A stretch of 37,123 bases of DNA from Burkholderiales bacterium. GTDB taxonomy: Bacteria > Pseudomonadota > Gammaproteobacteria > Burkholderiales > Burkholderiaceae_C. The translations under genes were made by a program, and so were the position numbers. Location of the stretch: assembly GCA_005789825.1 (NCBI GenBank), contig SXWY01000166.1:1-37123 (forward strand), read 5' to 3'. This document shows, one piece after another, positions 27,010 through 37,123 of this stretch (within the stretch, counting starts at the first letter, position 1; the number at the start of each line of letters is the position of its first letter). Below the pieces are notes generated by a model. The model ran no database searches, was not told where the DNA came from, and was given only the letters and a program-made list of their open reading frames with translations.

Positions 27010-28320
27010 TTACTTGACAACAACTTTGTAGATGGTGTCTTGTGAACCGTTAGGGCCAGTGGTGATGGAAGTCAAAGCGTACACATCGCCATTGTTGTCC
27101 TGAGCAAAGCGCAGGATGTAAGGGTTTTTACCATTCGGTGTACCACCTTGGACGCTCACAGAAGCGACTTCCATGCTCCATTTGCCGTCGCTGCCTTTGG
27201 TGCCGACGAAGATTTGGCCGTCATTTTCAGCGAAGCCTTTGCTCCAGTCGCCGAAGATGTACTTGCCTTGGGCGCCAGTGCCTTTACCGCGTGACACATA
27301 ACCACCTGCCACGGAAATGCCTTTGCAACCATTGGGAACGGCTGTGCAATTGGCGTACTCCATGATGGCGGGTGTGATGCCAGTTTTGTCGCAGTTGGCG
27401 GGATGGTTGTCAGGCTCTGCCCAGTTGAAGCAGCGCATCACACCTTCCACACGACGCCATCCGGCGTTTTGGCCTTTCTCAACAGCCTTGATGGCTTCCC
27501 AGCTGTTTTGCTGCACATCGCCGCAATACAGGGTAGAGCCGCCAGCCATGTCGAATGAGCATGCCCATGGGTTACGCCAGCCAGCAGACCATATTTCTGG
27601 CAACACGTCTTTCTTGCCCGCAAACGGGTTGTCTTTAGGAATGCCATAAGGCTTGCCGTCAGTACGTCCATCGACGTCGATGCGCAGGATTTTGCCCATC
27701 AGGGTCATCATGTCCTGGCCATTACCGATCAGAGGATTGTGGCCAATGCCCCAGTCGTTGGCGTAACCGCCATCACCGGAAGCAATGTAGAGCATTTTGT
27801 CAGGGCCAAAGCCGATCCAGTGACCGTTGTGGTTGAACTGGGGCCAACTGATAGAAGTCAGACGACGTGCAGAAGATATGTCCGCCATGTTTTTATCGCC
27901 TTTGGACACGGTGTACTCTTCGACCACGTTGCTGTGGTTGTACCAAAGCATTTGGCCCAAATCAGATTGGTAGTCCAAGTGGGCAGAGTAAGCCACATAG
28001 AACTTGCCATTGCTCTTGAAATCGGGGTGGAAAGCCAGACCCAACAGGCCACGCTCGTCAAAGTCTGCCATCAGGGGAACGATTTTGCTACGGATGTCGA
28101 GGAATGTTCCAGTGACCTTACCGTTTTCAAGAATCTTGATACGGCCGTTTTGCTCAGCGATGAACAGGCGGTTATCGCCTGGAGGTTGCACCATGGCAAG
28201 CGGTGTGTTGATGCCACTGACAACTTTTTCCAATGTGACGCTTGGGCCAGCATGTGCTGCTGAGCCAAATGCCATCAACGTTGTTGCCGCGATTGCTGCA
28301 ACCAGTTTTAGTACGCGCAT
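27010..28320 (-). CDS. PQQ-dependent sugar dehydrogenase (second paralogue), secreted
   Basis: MRVLKLVAAIAATTLMAFGSAAHAGPSVTLEKVVSGINTPLAMVQPPGDNRLFIAEQNGRIKILENG; FDERGLLGLAFHPDFKSNGKFYVAYSAHLDY; IGFGPDKMLYIASGDGG; GWRNPWACSFD. Confidence 0.9.
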   Translation of the reverse strand: MRVLKLVAAIAATTLMAFGSAAHAGPSVTLEKVVSGINTPLAMVQPPGDNRLFIAEQNGRIKILENGKVTGTFLDIRSKIVPLMADFDERGLLGLAFHPDFKSNGKFYVAYSAHLDYQSDLGQMLWYNHSNVVEEYTVSKGDKNMADISSARRLTSISWPQFNHNGHWIGFGPDKMLYIASGDGGYANDWGIGHNPLIGNGQDMMTLMGKILRIDVDGRTDGKPYGIPKDNPFAGKKDVLPEIWSAGWRNPWACSFDMAGGSTLYCGDVQQNSWEAIKAVEKGQNAGWRRVEGVMRCFNWAEPDNHPANCDKTGITPAIMEYANCTAVPNGCKGISVAGGYVSRGKGTGAQGKYIFGDWSKGFAENDGQIFVGTKGSDGKWSMEVASVSVQGGTPNGKNPYILRFAQDNNGDVYALTSITTGPNGSQDTIYKVVVK

Positions 28321-28447
28321 TATGGATCTCCTCTTATGAATGAAAAAACAACTTCTGATTGTTGCCGTCAAGTCACCCCTGTCGGGTCTTCCATGCCAGG
28401 CAGCCATCTTCCGTTGACGGAATAGTAGAACTGTTTGCAAGCCGGTC

Positions 28448-28468
28448 TAATAGGTGTAAACACTATTA
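28448..28468 (-). promoter_or_regulatory. candidate promoter with embedded operator for the PQQ-type dehydrogenase gene
   Basis: Minus strand TTGCCC-N17-TATTAG with a TAATAG-N9-CTATTA inverted repeat (plus internal GTGT-TT-ACAC) filling the spacer and -10. Confidence 0.35.
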
Positions 28469-28504
28469 AGGGCAATCCCTTGAGGACAGTGGCTGTGCGA
28501 CGGC

Positions 28505-29854
28505 CTAGCTTTCACCCACCGGCGGGACGGCTTTGTGCAATGTGCCAGCCACGACCCGGGCATTGCGGCTGAAACTGAAATAGGCCGATGCCCAGTCCAT
28601 CAGCACGACCAAGCGGTTGCGAAATCCGATCAAAAAGTAAATGTGCGCCAGCAGCCAAAACCACCAAGCCCAGCGGCCCGAAAACCGCAACGGGCCCAAT
28701 GGCGTGCTGAGATCCACGACAGCAGCGTTGTGCCCGATGGTGGCCAAGTTGCCGTAGTCGGCATATCGGAATGCACGCGTGGGTTTGCCTTCGATGCGGC
28801 TAAGGATGTTGTGGGCGGCCCAGCGGCCCATTTGTTTGGCACCCGGGGACACGCCCGGCACGGCGGAGGGGGATTTTCCGGGGGCATGGCTCATCGCCAG
28901 CGCCAGGTCACCGATGACGCTGATGGCGGGAAAACCCGGCACACTCAGGTCCGGGCTGACCATGAACCGCCCGGCGCGATCGGTTTGGCAATCGGTGTGT
29001 TGTGCCAGCAATCCCCCTAGTGGTGAAGCTGCAACACCGGCGGCCCACACCACACATTGGCTGGCAATTCGGTAATCGACCGTGCCCAGCACACCGGCAG
29101 GTGCGGGGCCACGCACTTCCAAACCGGTGGCGTCAATGCCGGTGACGATGGCATTCAAACGCACTTCAACACCTAGCTTTTCTAATTGCTCCAAGGCTTT
29201 TTGGCTGAGCGATTCGGGCATGGCTTGCAGCACCCTGGGGCCTCCTTCGATCAGCAAAATGCGGGCATCGTGCGGGTTGATGCGGCGAAATTCACCCACC
29301 AAGGTTTGTCTTGCAATTTCAGCGAACGCCCCGGCCATTTCAACGCCGGTCGGGCCTGCACCGATCACGCACAGCGTCAACCAGTGTTGGCGTTTTTCCG
29401 GGTCGGGTTCTTTCTCGGCGGATTCAAAGGCGAACAGCACCCGTCTGCGGATTTCAAAAGCGTCTTCCAGCGTTTTGAGGCCTGGGGCGAAAGCCGCCCA
29501 TTCGTCGTGGCCGAAATAGCTGTGGGTGGCGCCGGCGGCCACGATCAAATGGTCGAACACCACGGTGGTGTCGTCCGATAAAAACACTTTTTTGTCGCTC
29601 GGTTGTATGTCCAGTACTTCGGCCAGCAAGGTCGTGAGGTTGGCTTGGTGTCTGAACAAACTTCGCGTGGGTGCCGCAATCGCGGGCGCGGCCAATCCAG
29701 CGGTCGCCACTTGGTAGAGCAAAGGCTGAAACAGGTGGTGGTTGGTTTTGTCAATCAGTGTGATGTCAACGTCGGCTTTGGCCAGCGACTTGGCGGCTTC
29801 GAGGCCACCGAATCCGCCGCCGATGATGACCACGTGGGGGCGCTTAGCGGGCAT
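28505..29854 (-). CDS. ndh: NAD(P)/FAD-dependent oxidoreductase, type II NADH dehydrogenase
   Basis: From ATG 29854: [64 protein letters not shown]...[18 protein letters not shown]...[16 protein letters not shown]-terminal membrane-anchor-like segment. Confidence 0.92.
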   Translation of the reverse strand: MPAKRPHVVIIGGGFGGLEAAKSLAKADVDITLIDKTNHHLFQPLLYQVATAGLAAPAIAAPTRSLFRHQANLTTLLAEVLDIQPSDKKVFLSDDTTVVFDHLIVAAGATHSYFGHDEWAAFAPGLKTLEDAFEIRRRVLFAFESAEKEPDPEKRQHWLTLCVIGAGPTGVEMAGAFAEIARQTLVGEFRRINPHDARILLIEGGPRVLQAMPESLSQKALEQLEKLGVEVRLNAIVTGIDATGLEVRGPAPAGVLGTVDYRIASQCVVWAAGVAASPLGGLLAQHTDCQTDRAGRFMVSPDLSVPGFPAISVIGDLALAMSHAPGKSPSAVPGVSPGAKQMGRWAAHNILSRIEGKPTRAFRYADYGNLATIGHNAAVVDLSTPLGPLRFSGRWAWWFWLLAHIYFLIGFRNRLVVLMDWASAYFSFSRNARVVAGTLHKAVPPVGES

Positions 29855-31310
29855 GGTTGGCAAGTCTTTGGCGGTGACGCGCGATTTGCGTTGCGACCTG
29901 TGACGGCGCAGTGCCGCCCAGGGTTTGGCGGGCATCCAAAGAACCTTTGAGGCTGAGCACCTCAAAAACATCTTGTGCGATGGCCGGGTGAAAAGCTTGC
30001 AATTGCGACAGCGGCAGTTGCGATAAATCCAAGCCACTGGCTTGCGCGGCTTTCACTGCGTGCGCGACAGTCTCGTGGGCGTCGCGAAACGGCAAGCCTT
30101 TTTTTACCAAGTAGTCGGCCAGAGCGGTGGCGGTGGCGTAGCCCTTGCTGGCGGCTTCTTGCATGCGTTGCTTGTTGACTGTGAGACCGCCTTCTTTGGC
30201 GCCAGTCGTTGGGTGGGTTTGCCCACCGATCATTTCCGCAAAAATGCGCAACGTGTCTTTGAGTGTGTCCACCGTGTCGAACAGCGGTTCTTTGTCTTCT
30301 TGGTTGTCCTTGTTGTAAGCCAAGGGTTGGGCCTTCATCAAGGTGATCAGGCCCATCAAGTGGCCAACCACTCGCCCGGTCTTGCCGCGTGCCAGTTCCG
30401 GCACATCCGGGTTTTTTTTCTGCGGCATGATGGAAGAACCCGTGGTGAACCGGTCAGCGATTTGTATGAAGCCAAAGTTTTGGCTCATCCACACAATGAG
30501 TTCTTCAGACAACCGACTGATGTGCAACATGCACAGTGTGGCCGCCGAGGTGAACTCGATGGCGAAATCGCGGTCGCTGACCGCGTCCAAACTGTTTTGA
30601 CAGACTTGGGCCACACCGTGGCTGTCGACCATGCCCAAGCGGCGCGCCACACGTTCGCGGTCTAACGGGTAAGTGGTGCCCGCCAAAGCGGCGGAACCCA
30701 GTGGCAGGCAATTGGTGCGCTCGCGCACTTGCGACAAACGCTGTTGGTCTCGCGCAAACATTTCGACATAGGCCAACAGGTGGTGCGCAAAGCTGACCGG
30801 TTGCGCCACTTGCAAATGGGTGAAGCCGGGCATGATGGTGTGGGTGTGTTGTTCGGCCACTTCCACCAAAGCCGATTGCAAAGCGCTGAGCAGCGCATCG
30901 ATCGCGTCAATTTCACCGCGCAACCACAGGCGCACATCGGTGGCTACTTGGTCATTGCGACTGCGCCCGGTGTGCAGACGCTTGCCCGCGTCGCCGACCA
31001 ATTGAGTCAACCGCGCTTCGATGTTCAGGTGAACGTCTTCCAGTTCCAGCTTCCACTCGAACTGGCCGCTTTCAATGTCAGCGGTGATGTGTGCCAGCCC
31101 CTTTTGAATATCGGCCCAATCTTGGGCGCTGATGATGCCTTGGGCATGGAGCATGTCGGCATGCGCCAGACTGGCTTCTATATCGGCGCGCCACAACCGC
31201 TGGTCGAAAAACACACTGGCGGTATAGCGTTGTACCAATTCGCTCATGGGCTCAGAGAACAGGGCGGACCAAGCCTGGGATTTGCGGTCTAGCGAGTTGG
31301 AAGAAGTCAT
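29844..31310 (-). CDS. argH: argininosuccinate lyase
   Basis: [66 protein letters not shown]. Fumarase/ASL superfamily signature. Confidence 0.97.
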   Translation of the reverse strand: MTSSNSLDRKSQAWSALFSEPMSELVQRYTASVFFDQRLWRADIEASLAHADMLHAQGIISAQDWADIQKGLAHITADIESGQFEWKLELEDVHLNIEARLTQLVGDAGKRLHTGRSRNDQVATDVRLWLRGEIDAIDALLSALQSALVEVAEQHTHTIMPGFTHLQVAQPVSFAHHLLAYVEMFARDQQRLSQVRERTNCLPLGSAALAGTTYPLDRERVARRLGMVDSHGVAQVCQNSLDAVSDRDFAIEFTSAATLCMLHISRLSEELIVWMSQNFGFIQIADRFTTGSSIMPQKKNPDVPELARGKTGRVVGHLMGLITLMKAQPLAYNKDNQEDKEPLFDTVDTLKDTLRIFAEMIGGQTHPTTGAKEGGLTVNKQRMQEAASKGYATATALADYLVKKGLPFRDAHETVAHAVKAAQASGLDLSQLPLSQLQAFHPAIAQDVFEVLSLKGSLDARQTLGGTAPSQVATQIARHRQRLANHAR

Positions 31311-31496
31311 GCGGGCATTTTAGGTGCGGGCCACCAAGGCGAGCCAACGCAGAGCTTCATAGGAAATAGGGTCAGCAAATGGTGCCTCGTCAAAGCTTGG
31401 GCAAATGATCGGCAAGTTTGTAAGCCTTTTGAAGGTGCGCCAATGCTAAATTCATGACACACCCTAGACAGGGGCAACTCAAGGGAGATATCGGTC

Positions 31497-31715
31497 ATGT
31501 TGAAAATAGTTTTAGGGTTTGTCGTGTTTGCGGCTTTGTCCTTGTTTGTGATTTTCAAAGCAGGCGACAAAGTGGACATGGGCGGTGAAAAGCATGGTGC
31601 GGAAGCAGTGCATGTGCCTGAAGATTCCAAGCCTGTCGCCGCACCTGCATCAGCAGCTGATACGCCAACTGCGCCTGCCGCGCCTGCGGCCGCCCCGGCG
31701 CCGGCTGGCAAATAA
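31497..31715 (+). CDS. small single-pass membrane protein with Ala/Pro-rich tail, function unknown
   Basis: MLKIVLGFVVFAALSLFVIFKAGDKVDMGGEKHGAEAVHVPEDSKPVAAPASAADTPTAPAAPAAAPAPAGK; GGGAG-type SD (AAGGGAGA) upstream. Confidence 0.7.
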   Translation: MLKIVLGFVVFAALSLFVIFKAGDKVDMGGEKHGAEAVHVPEDSKPVAAPASAADTPTAPAAPAAAPAPAGK

Positions 31716-31792
31716 GCCTTTGCCTCTCAAGGCCTCAGTTCAAAGGCCGTCTCTTGACCCAGCGAATCCGGTGTACTTGCTGAAGCGAAGTG

Positions 31793-34612
31793 TCAGCCGG
31801 TGTTGCGCAACCCCGCCGCGATGCCATTGATGGATAAATGGATGCCACGTTGCGCCCGTTCGTCGCTGGTGCCCGCGCGGTATCTGCGAATCAGTTCGAC
31901 TTGCAAATGGTGCAAGGGATCGATGTAGGGAAAGCGGTGTTTGATCGACCTGGCCAAAGAAGCGTTGTTGGCCAAACGCTGTTTGTTGCCGGTGATCCAT
32001 TGCAAGGCTTCTGAAGTGCGTTGCCATTCGGTTTCAATGGCTTTGAAGATTTTTTTTCGCAGCTTCGCGTCTTCCACCAATTCGGCATAGCGTGACGCCA
32101 GCGCCAAATCGGATTTCGCCATCACCATGTCCATGTTGGAGAGCAAAGTGCGGAAAAAGGGCCATTCTTTGTGCATGCGGCGCAGCATGGCCAATGCTTG
32201 TGCGCGAGACAGCGTGGGGTGGTCATCTAAAAATGCATGCACCGCAGAGCCAAACCCCAACCAACCGGGCAAGGTCAAGCGGCACTGGCCCCAACTGAAC
32301 CCCCAAGGAATGGCCCGCAGGTCTTCGATGCGCTGCGACGGTTTGCGCGAGGCTGGACGCGAACCGATGTTCAAGCCAGCGATTTCACGCAACGGTGTGG
32401 CTTGAAAAAAATAGTCGCTGAACCCTGGTGTGTTGTAGACCAGTGAACGGTAAGCGTTCATGCTGTGCTGAGACAACTTTTCAGCCGCTTCGATGAAACT
32501 TCGCGGCGCACGCCGCTGGGCCGGCAGCAAGCTGGCTTCAAGCGTGGCGGCGACCAGCGTTTCCAGGTTGCGGCGTCCCAGCATCGGGTTGGCGTATTTG
32601 GAATTGATCACTTCGCCTTGTTCGGTCAAACGAATTTGACCGCGCACCGTGCCAGGGGGTTGCGCCAAGATCGCGTCAAAACTGGGGCCACCGCCTCGGC
32701 CTACCGTGCCGCCGCGACCGTGGAACAAACGCAAGGTGATGCCGTGCAATTCTTCCAAGGTGTTGAACACATCGACCAAGGCAATTTCCGCCTGGTAAAG
32801 AGACCAATTGCTGGTGAAGATACCGCCGTCTTTGTTGCTGTCTGAATAGCCGAGCATGATGTCTTGTTCGCTGCCGCTGCGGGCCAGCAGCGCCGCTATG
32901 CCGGGCAACGCAAAATAGTCGCGCATGATTTGCGGTGCATGTCGCAGGTCTTCGATGGTTTCGAACAACGGCACTGCAATCAATTCAGCTTTGGCGTCGC
33001 TGTTTTGGCTGCCTTGCAACAAGCCGGTTTCTTTTTGCAACAACAGCACCTCTAACAAATCGCTGACGGTTTCGGTGTGGCTGATGATGGCGTGGCGAAT
33101 CGCGTCAGCGCCGTGTTGTTGGCGTATGCGTTTTGCGGTCTCAAAGATCGTCAATTCAGACACGGTGTGAGCGCTGTAACCGTGGCCGGGAATACGCAAG
33201 GGTCTGGGGTCGTTCAAGGCTTGCAACAAAACCGCTTGCCGTTTTGCTTCGTCTTGCTTCAAATATTCAGGTTCAATGCCAGCCGCTTTGAGCAATTCAG
33301 CCACCACCAATTCATGCTGGTCTGAACTTTGGCGCAAATCGATGGTTGCCAAGTGAAACCCGAACACCTGAACCGCGCGCATCAGCGGTCGCAATCGCGG
33401 CAAGGCCAAAGCTTGCGCATGTTGTTCGCTCAAAGATTGGTTGAGCACTTGTAAATCGTGCAGAAATGCATCGGCATTCGGGTAGGGGTGCTGCGGCGGC
33501 AATGCGTGGCGTGCGGCTTCTTTGCCGGTCAGGTGCAGCAGGCTGGCAGCCAATCGTGCATAGATGAATGTCAAACTGCGTCTGTAAGGTTCGTCTTGGC
33601 GGTGTGCATTGGTGTCTGGCGATGAATCGGCCAGCGCTTGCAATGCTTTAGGCACACCCACCAACATCGCAGAGGTGGACAACTCACCACCCAGCCAATG
33701 CACTTCAGTCAGGTAGTGGCGCAACACCACTTCGCATTGGCGCTTCATGGCCAAGTCAAGCGTGTCTGCATTGACATTCGGGTTGCCGTCACGGTCGCCA
33801 CCCATCCATTGGCCCATGCGAAAGAACGAAGCAATCGGTTGCCCGCCCAATTCGTTTTCCAAATCGGCATACAGCTTGGGAATTTCTGCCAAAAAAGTCG
33901 ATTCGTAATACCCCATGGCGTTTTCAATTTCGTCGGCCACGGTCAATTTGGTGAACCGCAGCAAGCGCGTTTGCCACAGTTGCAAAACGCGGGCGCGCAC
34001 CAAGTGTTCGAGTTGCGCCAGTTGGCGAGCGCTGGTCGCGTCTTGGCCGCGAGAGACGATGTCATCGCGGGCTTGCAAGCATGCTGCGATGCCGCGTTCC
34101 GCATCCAAAATACTTTTGCGTTGCACCTCGGTCGGGTGCGCGGTCAGCACGGGGGAAATATAGGCATGTTCCAGCGCTTGGCGAATGGCTTTGGGGCTGA
34201 CCCCAGCGGTTTTGAGTTTGCCCAAGGAAGATGCCAGACTGCCCGGGTGCACATCACCGGCGCGGTCATGTGCTTGTTGGCGGCGGATATGGTGTTGGTC
34301 TTCGGCCAAGTTGGCCAAATGGCTGAAATAGGTGAAGGCGCGAATGACACTCACGGCTTGGTCGCTGCTCAGTGAGGCCAACAGTTTTTTCAAAGCGGTT
34401 CCGGCTTGGGTGTCTGCATCGCGCCGAAAAGCCACCGACAAGCGGCGAATTTGTTCCACCAATGCAAACGCTTTGTCGCCTTCTTGCTCGCGGATGATGT
34501 CGCCTAATATGCGGCCAAGCCAACGGATGTCGTCGACCAACGGTCTTTCGTGACTGGATAAAGCGGGGGAGGAAAACTTGCGTGAGGTCGAACGTTGGGG
34601 CTTGGGAGTCAT
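31793..34612 (-). CDS. ppc: phosphoenolpyruvate carboxylase
   Basis: [82 protein letters not shown]; ends ...[13 protein letters not shown]. Confidence 0.98.
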   Translation of the reverse strand: MTPKPQRSTSRKFSSPALSSHERPLVDDIRWLGRILGDIIREQEGDKAFALVEQIRRLSVAFRRDADTQAGTALKKLLASLSSDQAVSVIRAFTYFSHLANLAEDQHHIRRQQAHDRAGDVHPGSLASSLGKLKTAGVSPKAIRQALEHAYISPVLTAHPTEVQRKSILDAERGIAACLQARDDIVSRGQDATSARQLAQLEHLVRARVLQLWQTRLLRFTKLTVADEIENAMGYYESTFLAEIPKLYADLENELGGQPIASFFRMGQWMGGDRDGNPNVNADTLDLAMKRQCEVVLRHYLTEVHWLGGELSTSAMLVGVPKALQALADSSPDTNAHRQDEPYRRSLTFIYARLAASLLHLTGKEAARHALPPQHPYPNADAFLHDLQVLNQSLSEQHAQALALPRLRPLMRAVQVFGFHLATIDLRQSSDQHELVVAELLKAAGIEPEYLKQDEAKRQAVLLQALNDPRPLRIPGHGYSAHTVSELTIFETAKRIRQQHGADAIRHAIISHTETVSDLLEVLLLQKETGLLQGSQNSDAKAELIAVPLFETIEDLRHAPQIMRDYFALPGIAALLARSGSEQDIMLGYSDSNKDGGIFTSNWSLYQAEIALVDVFNTLEELHGITLRLFHGRGGTVGRGGGPSFDAILAQPPGTVRGQIRLTEQGEVINSKYANPMLGRRNLETLVAATLEASLLPAQRRAPRSFIEAAEKLSQHSMNAYRSLVYNTPGFSDYFFQATPLREIAGLNIGSRPASRKPSQRIEDLRAIPWGFSWGQCRLTLPGWLGFGSAVHAFLDDHPTLSRAQALAMLRRMHKEWPFFRTLLSNMDMVMAKSDLALASRYAELVEDAKLRKKIFKAIETEWQRTSEALQWITGNKQRLANNASLARSIKHRFPYIDPLHHLQVELIRRYRAGTSDERAQRGIHLSINGIAAGLRNTG

Positions 34613-34706
34613 GTGAAAAATCTGCTGGTTATAGAGGGAAAACCACGAGATGCGTGCATGCTAGCATCGACCTGACCTATCAGTAGACGGCCTTTGGTCA
34701 TTAGTT

Positions 34707-35618
34707 TTGAGCACACCACATCTCACGATTGCGACGCGCGAAAGCCGCTTGGCCTTATGGCAAGCGCACCATATGCAAGACCTGCTTCGTGCACGCGGTT
34801 GCCAAGTCGACATACTCGGCATGACCACCCAAGGCGACCAAATCCTTGACCGCTCACTCAGCAAAGTTGGCGGCAAAGGTTTGTTTGTCAAAGAACTCGA
34901 AGTGGCCCTGGAAGAAGGGCGCGCCGATTTGGCGGTGCACTCTCTCAAAGATGTGCCCATGGACATGCCTGAAGGCTTTGAATTGGCCTGCGTCATGGAA
35001 CGCGAGGACCCCAGAGACGCATGGGTGTCATCCCAATTTGCAAGCTTGCAAGATTTGCCCATGGGTGCGGTGGTGGGCACCTCAAGTTTGCGTCGCACGG
35101 TGTTGCTGCGCCATTTGCGCCCCGATTTGCAGATTGAGCCATTGCGCGGCAACTTGGACACGCGCTTGCGCAAATTGGACGAAGGCCACTATGCGGGCAT
35201 TGTGTTGGCTGCTGCCGGTCTCAAGCGCTTAGGTCTGGGCGAACGTATTCGGCATATTTTTGACACCCAAGACATGTTGCCTGCCGCTGGTCAAGGCGCA
35301 TTGGGTATCGAAATTCGCGCAGCGCGTGGCGATGTGCGCAGCGTGTTGCAACCACTGGCGCACCACACCACCTGGTTGGCTGTGGCGGCTGAGCGTGCTG
35401 TCAGCCGTGCCATGGGCGGCAGTTGTTCTATGCCACTGGCAGCCCATGCCGTGTTGCATGGCAACTTGCTGGATTTGCATGCCGCTTGGGGCAACCCCGA
35501 TTTGAGCAGCACCACCTTGGTTCGGGCGCACAGCCAAGGTGAAGTTTCCACATTGGAAGAAGCAGAAGCCCTCGGCTTGTCGGCGGCACGCCAACTTCGG
35601 GCGCAGGGAGCCGGTTGA
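34707..35618 (+). CDS. hemC: hydroxymethylbilane synthase (porphobilinogen deaminase)
   Basis: [87 protein letters not shown] (dipyrromethane Cys). TTG start. Confidence 0.96.
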   Translation: MSTPHLTIATRESRLALWQAHHMQDLLRARGCQVDILGMTTQGDQILDRSLSKVGGKGLFVKELEVALEEGRADLAVHSLKDVPMDMPEGFELACVMEREDPRDAWVSSQFASLQDLPMGAVVGTSSLRRTVLLRHLRPDLQIEPLRGNLDTRLRKLDEGHYAGIVLAAAGLKRLGLGERIRHIFDTQDMLPAAGQGALGIEIRAARGDVRSVLQPLAHHTTWLAVAAERAVSRAMGGSCSMPLAAHAVLHGNLLDLHAAWGNPDLSSTTLVRAHSQGEVSTLEEAEALGLSAARQLRAQGAG

Positions 35619-36410
35619 TTGGGACACGGGCGCCGTGTCATATTGACCCGTCCGAGCAGCGACAGCCAGGCGTGGGTCAGCGGCTTACAAACAGCGGGTC
35701 ACAGCGTGTTGCATTGGCCACTCATTGACATAGCCCCTGTACCCAACAGCTTGTCCATGGCTGACATGGTGGCAAGCGCAGGCAGTTGCCATGCCATCAT
35801 GTTTGTCAGCCGCAATGCGGTCACACATGCCGTGGCAGCGGGTTTACAACTGGTCAATGAACACGGTCCGCGTTATTGGGCGACGGGCCCAGGCACTCGC
35901 CAAGCTTTGTTGGATGCCGGTGTGCCAGCGGCCCGCATTGACGCGCCGCCTGCCGATGCCGTTCAATTTGACACCGAAGCCTTGTGGCAACAGGTCCAAC
36001 CCAGTTTGCAGGCCAAACAAGTGGTGTGGATATTGCGAGGTGCAGATGCAGACAACGCCGAATCGGCGATGGAAGGTGTGGGACGCGACTGGTTGACGCA
36101 GCAGCTGCGCCAGCTTGGAGTGACAGTGAACACATGGGCGGTCTACCAACGGGTTTGTCCGAGGTGGGACACGGCGCAAGTCTCCCTAGCCACGGCTGCG
36201 GTCAGTGATGGCAGTGTGTGGGTATTCACCAGTTCTCAAGCGATTACCCATTTGAAGCACCTGCTGCCAAGCGTGCCTTGGCACAACGCCAAGGCGATCG
36301 CCACCCACGACCGCATCGCGCAAGCGGCGAGGCAACTGGGCATTGCGCAGGTGGTGGTTTGTAAACCTGCGGTGGGGGCAGTGCTGTCGTCATTAGAATC
36401 GCTGGCATGA
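35619..36410 (+). CDS. hemD: uroporphyrinogen-III synthase
   Basis: GRRVILTRPSSDSQAWVSGLQTAGHSVLHWPLIDIAPV...CHAIMFVSRNAVTHAV...VWVFTSSQAITHL; follows hemC directly (TGA then TTG start). Confidence 0.88.
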   Translation: MGHGRRVILTRPSSDSQAWVSGLQTAGHSVLHWPLIDIAPVPNSLSMADMVASAGSCHAIMFVSRNAVTHAVAAGLQLVNEHGPRYWATGPGTRQALLDAGVPAARIDAPPADAVQFDTEALWQQVQPSLQAKQVVWILRGADADNAESAMEGVGRDWLTQQLRQLGVTVNTWAVYQRVCPRWDTAQVSLATAAVSDGSVWVFTSSQAITHLKHLLPSVPWHNAKAIATHDRIAQAARQLGIAQVVVCKPAVGAVLSSLESLA

Positions 36411-37123
36411 GCAGTGCCCCAGACAAAGCCCCCCTTCCATCCACTGCAACCCCACCCTCTTTCTTGCGCATGACAGGTTGGCGTCAAAGGTGGCCATGGT
36501 TGACGCTGGTGTTGGTGGTGTTGTGCGCTCTGGCTTGTTTGCAACTGTGGATCAAGCTCTCCACCATTCAAGAACAGTTGGCGCGGCAAAGTGCAGATGC
36601 CACGCAGATGTCTGTGCAGGCCAACGGACTGGCCAAACGCGCCGAAGAAATTACCCAGGAAACAGCCGCCAAAGTCTCTTTGCTAGATTTGCGCTTGAAT
36701 GAAGTTGCGCTGCAACGCACCCAACTCGAAGAATTGATACAAAGTTTGTCGCGTTCGCGCGATGAAAACTTGGTGGTAGATATCGAATCCGCGTTGGGTT
36801 TGGCGCAACAGCAAGCCGAATTGACCGGCAGTGTGCAGCCCATGCTGGCCGCTTTGCAAACCGCACAAAAGCGTTTGTCCAAAGTACCGCAACCCCGACT
36901 GGCCCCTGTGTTGCGCGCCATACAACTCGATATCGATAGGCTGCAATCGACCTCCACCACAGACATCCCTGGCTTGTTGATTCGCATGGATGAATTGGTG
37001 GTGCTGGTCGAAAACCTGTCGTTGGCCAATGCAGTCGGCCCGGCCAACCGCGCCGCACAGGCCATGCAAACCAAGCCCATGCCCTCTTGGGCGCTCATTT
37101 GGCAAAACAAAGACTGGTCAGGC
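36407..37123 (+). CDS. hemX: HemX-like membrane protein, N-terminal part (runs off the right edge)
   Basis: ATGA overlap with hemD; MSSAPDKAPLPSTATPPSFLRMTGWRQRWPWLTLVLVVLCALACLQLWIKLSTIQEQLARQSADATQMSVQANGLAKRAEEI... TM helix plus coiled coil typical of HemX. Confidence 0.8.
   Translation, partial: MSSAPDKAPLPSTATPPSFLRMTGWRQRWPWLTLVLVVLCALACLQLWIKLSTIQEQLARQSADATQMSVQANGLAKRAEEITQETAAKVSLLDLRLNEVALQRTQLEELIQSLSRSRDENLVVDIESALGLAQQQAELTGSVQPMLAALQTAQKRLSKVPQPRLAPVLRAIQLDIDRLQSTSTTDIPGLLIRMDELVVLVENLSLANAVGPANRAAQAMQTKPMPSWALIWQNKDWSG

Noticed and set aside
33638-34375. 245-aa plus-strand ORF
   Set aside because: Antisense to ppc, a well-supported gene.
34658-34667. ATGCTAGCAT palindrome in the ppc-hemC divergent region
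   Set aside because: A single 10-bp perfect palindrome is expected by chance at this scale; no supporting promoter geometry identified.
1-37123. CRISPR arrays, rRNA, tRNA, prophage or IS transposase genes
   Set aside because: None seen on reading the window; no regularly spaced repeats, cloverleaf-like T-arm sequences or transposase translations recognised. A tRNAscan/Infernal run would be needed to exclude small RNAs.

Overview
The 37.1 kb window comes from a bacterial chromosome; gene content and style suggest a Burkholderiales/Comamonadaceae-like betaproteobacterium (inference). It is almost fully coding. Left to right: partial valS (-); a VOC protein / FAD-monooxygenase / DsbA-family operon (-); a rubrerythrin, CCG-domain Fe-S protein and DUF3501 cluster (+) containing a 53-nt perfect palindrome; a RelE-like/XRE toxin-antitoxin pair (-); yaaA, an alpha/beta hydrolase and queF (+); enoyl-CoA hydratase and dinB (-); an FMN-dependent lactate/alpha-hydroxy-acid dehydrogenase and an acyl-CoA synthetase (-); an adhesin-E-like secreted protein (+); a PQQ-type sugar dehydrogenase (-); and a small secreted protein (+). 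Next is a seven-gene co-oriented operon, eboB-eboF-eboD-eboE-eboC-eboA-ferredoxin (-). It is followed by a cytochrome c and a second PQQ-type sugar dehydrogenase (-), NDH-2 and argH (-), a tiny Ala/Pro-rich membrane protein (+), ppc (-), and hemC-hemD-hemX (+, partial). The most interesting element is the complete ebo cluster (metabolite traffic, substrate unknown in this host). It has a translationally coupled ferredoxin and is bracketed by two paralogous secreted PQQ-type sugar dehydrogenases and a c-type cytochrome. All calls come from reading the sequence and translations; no database search was possible.
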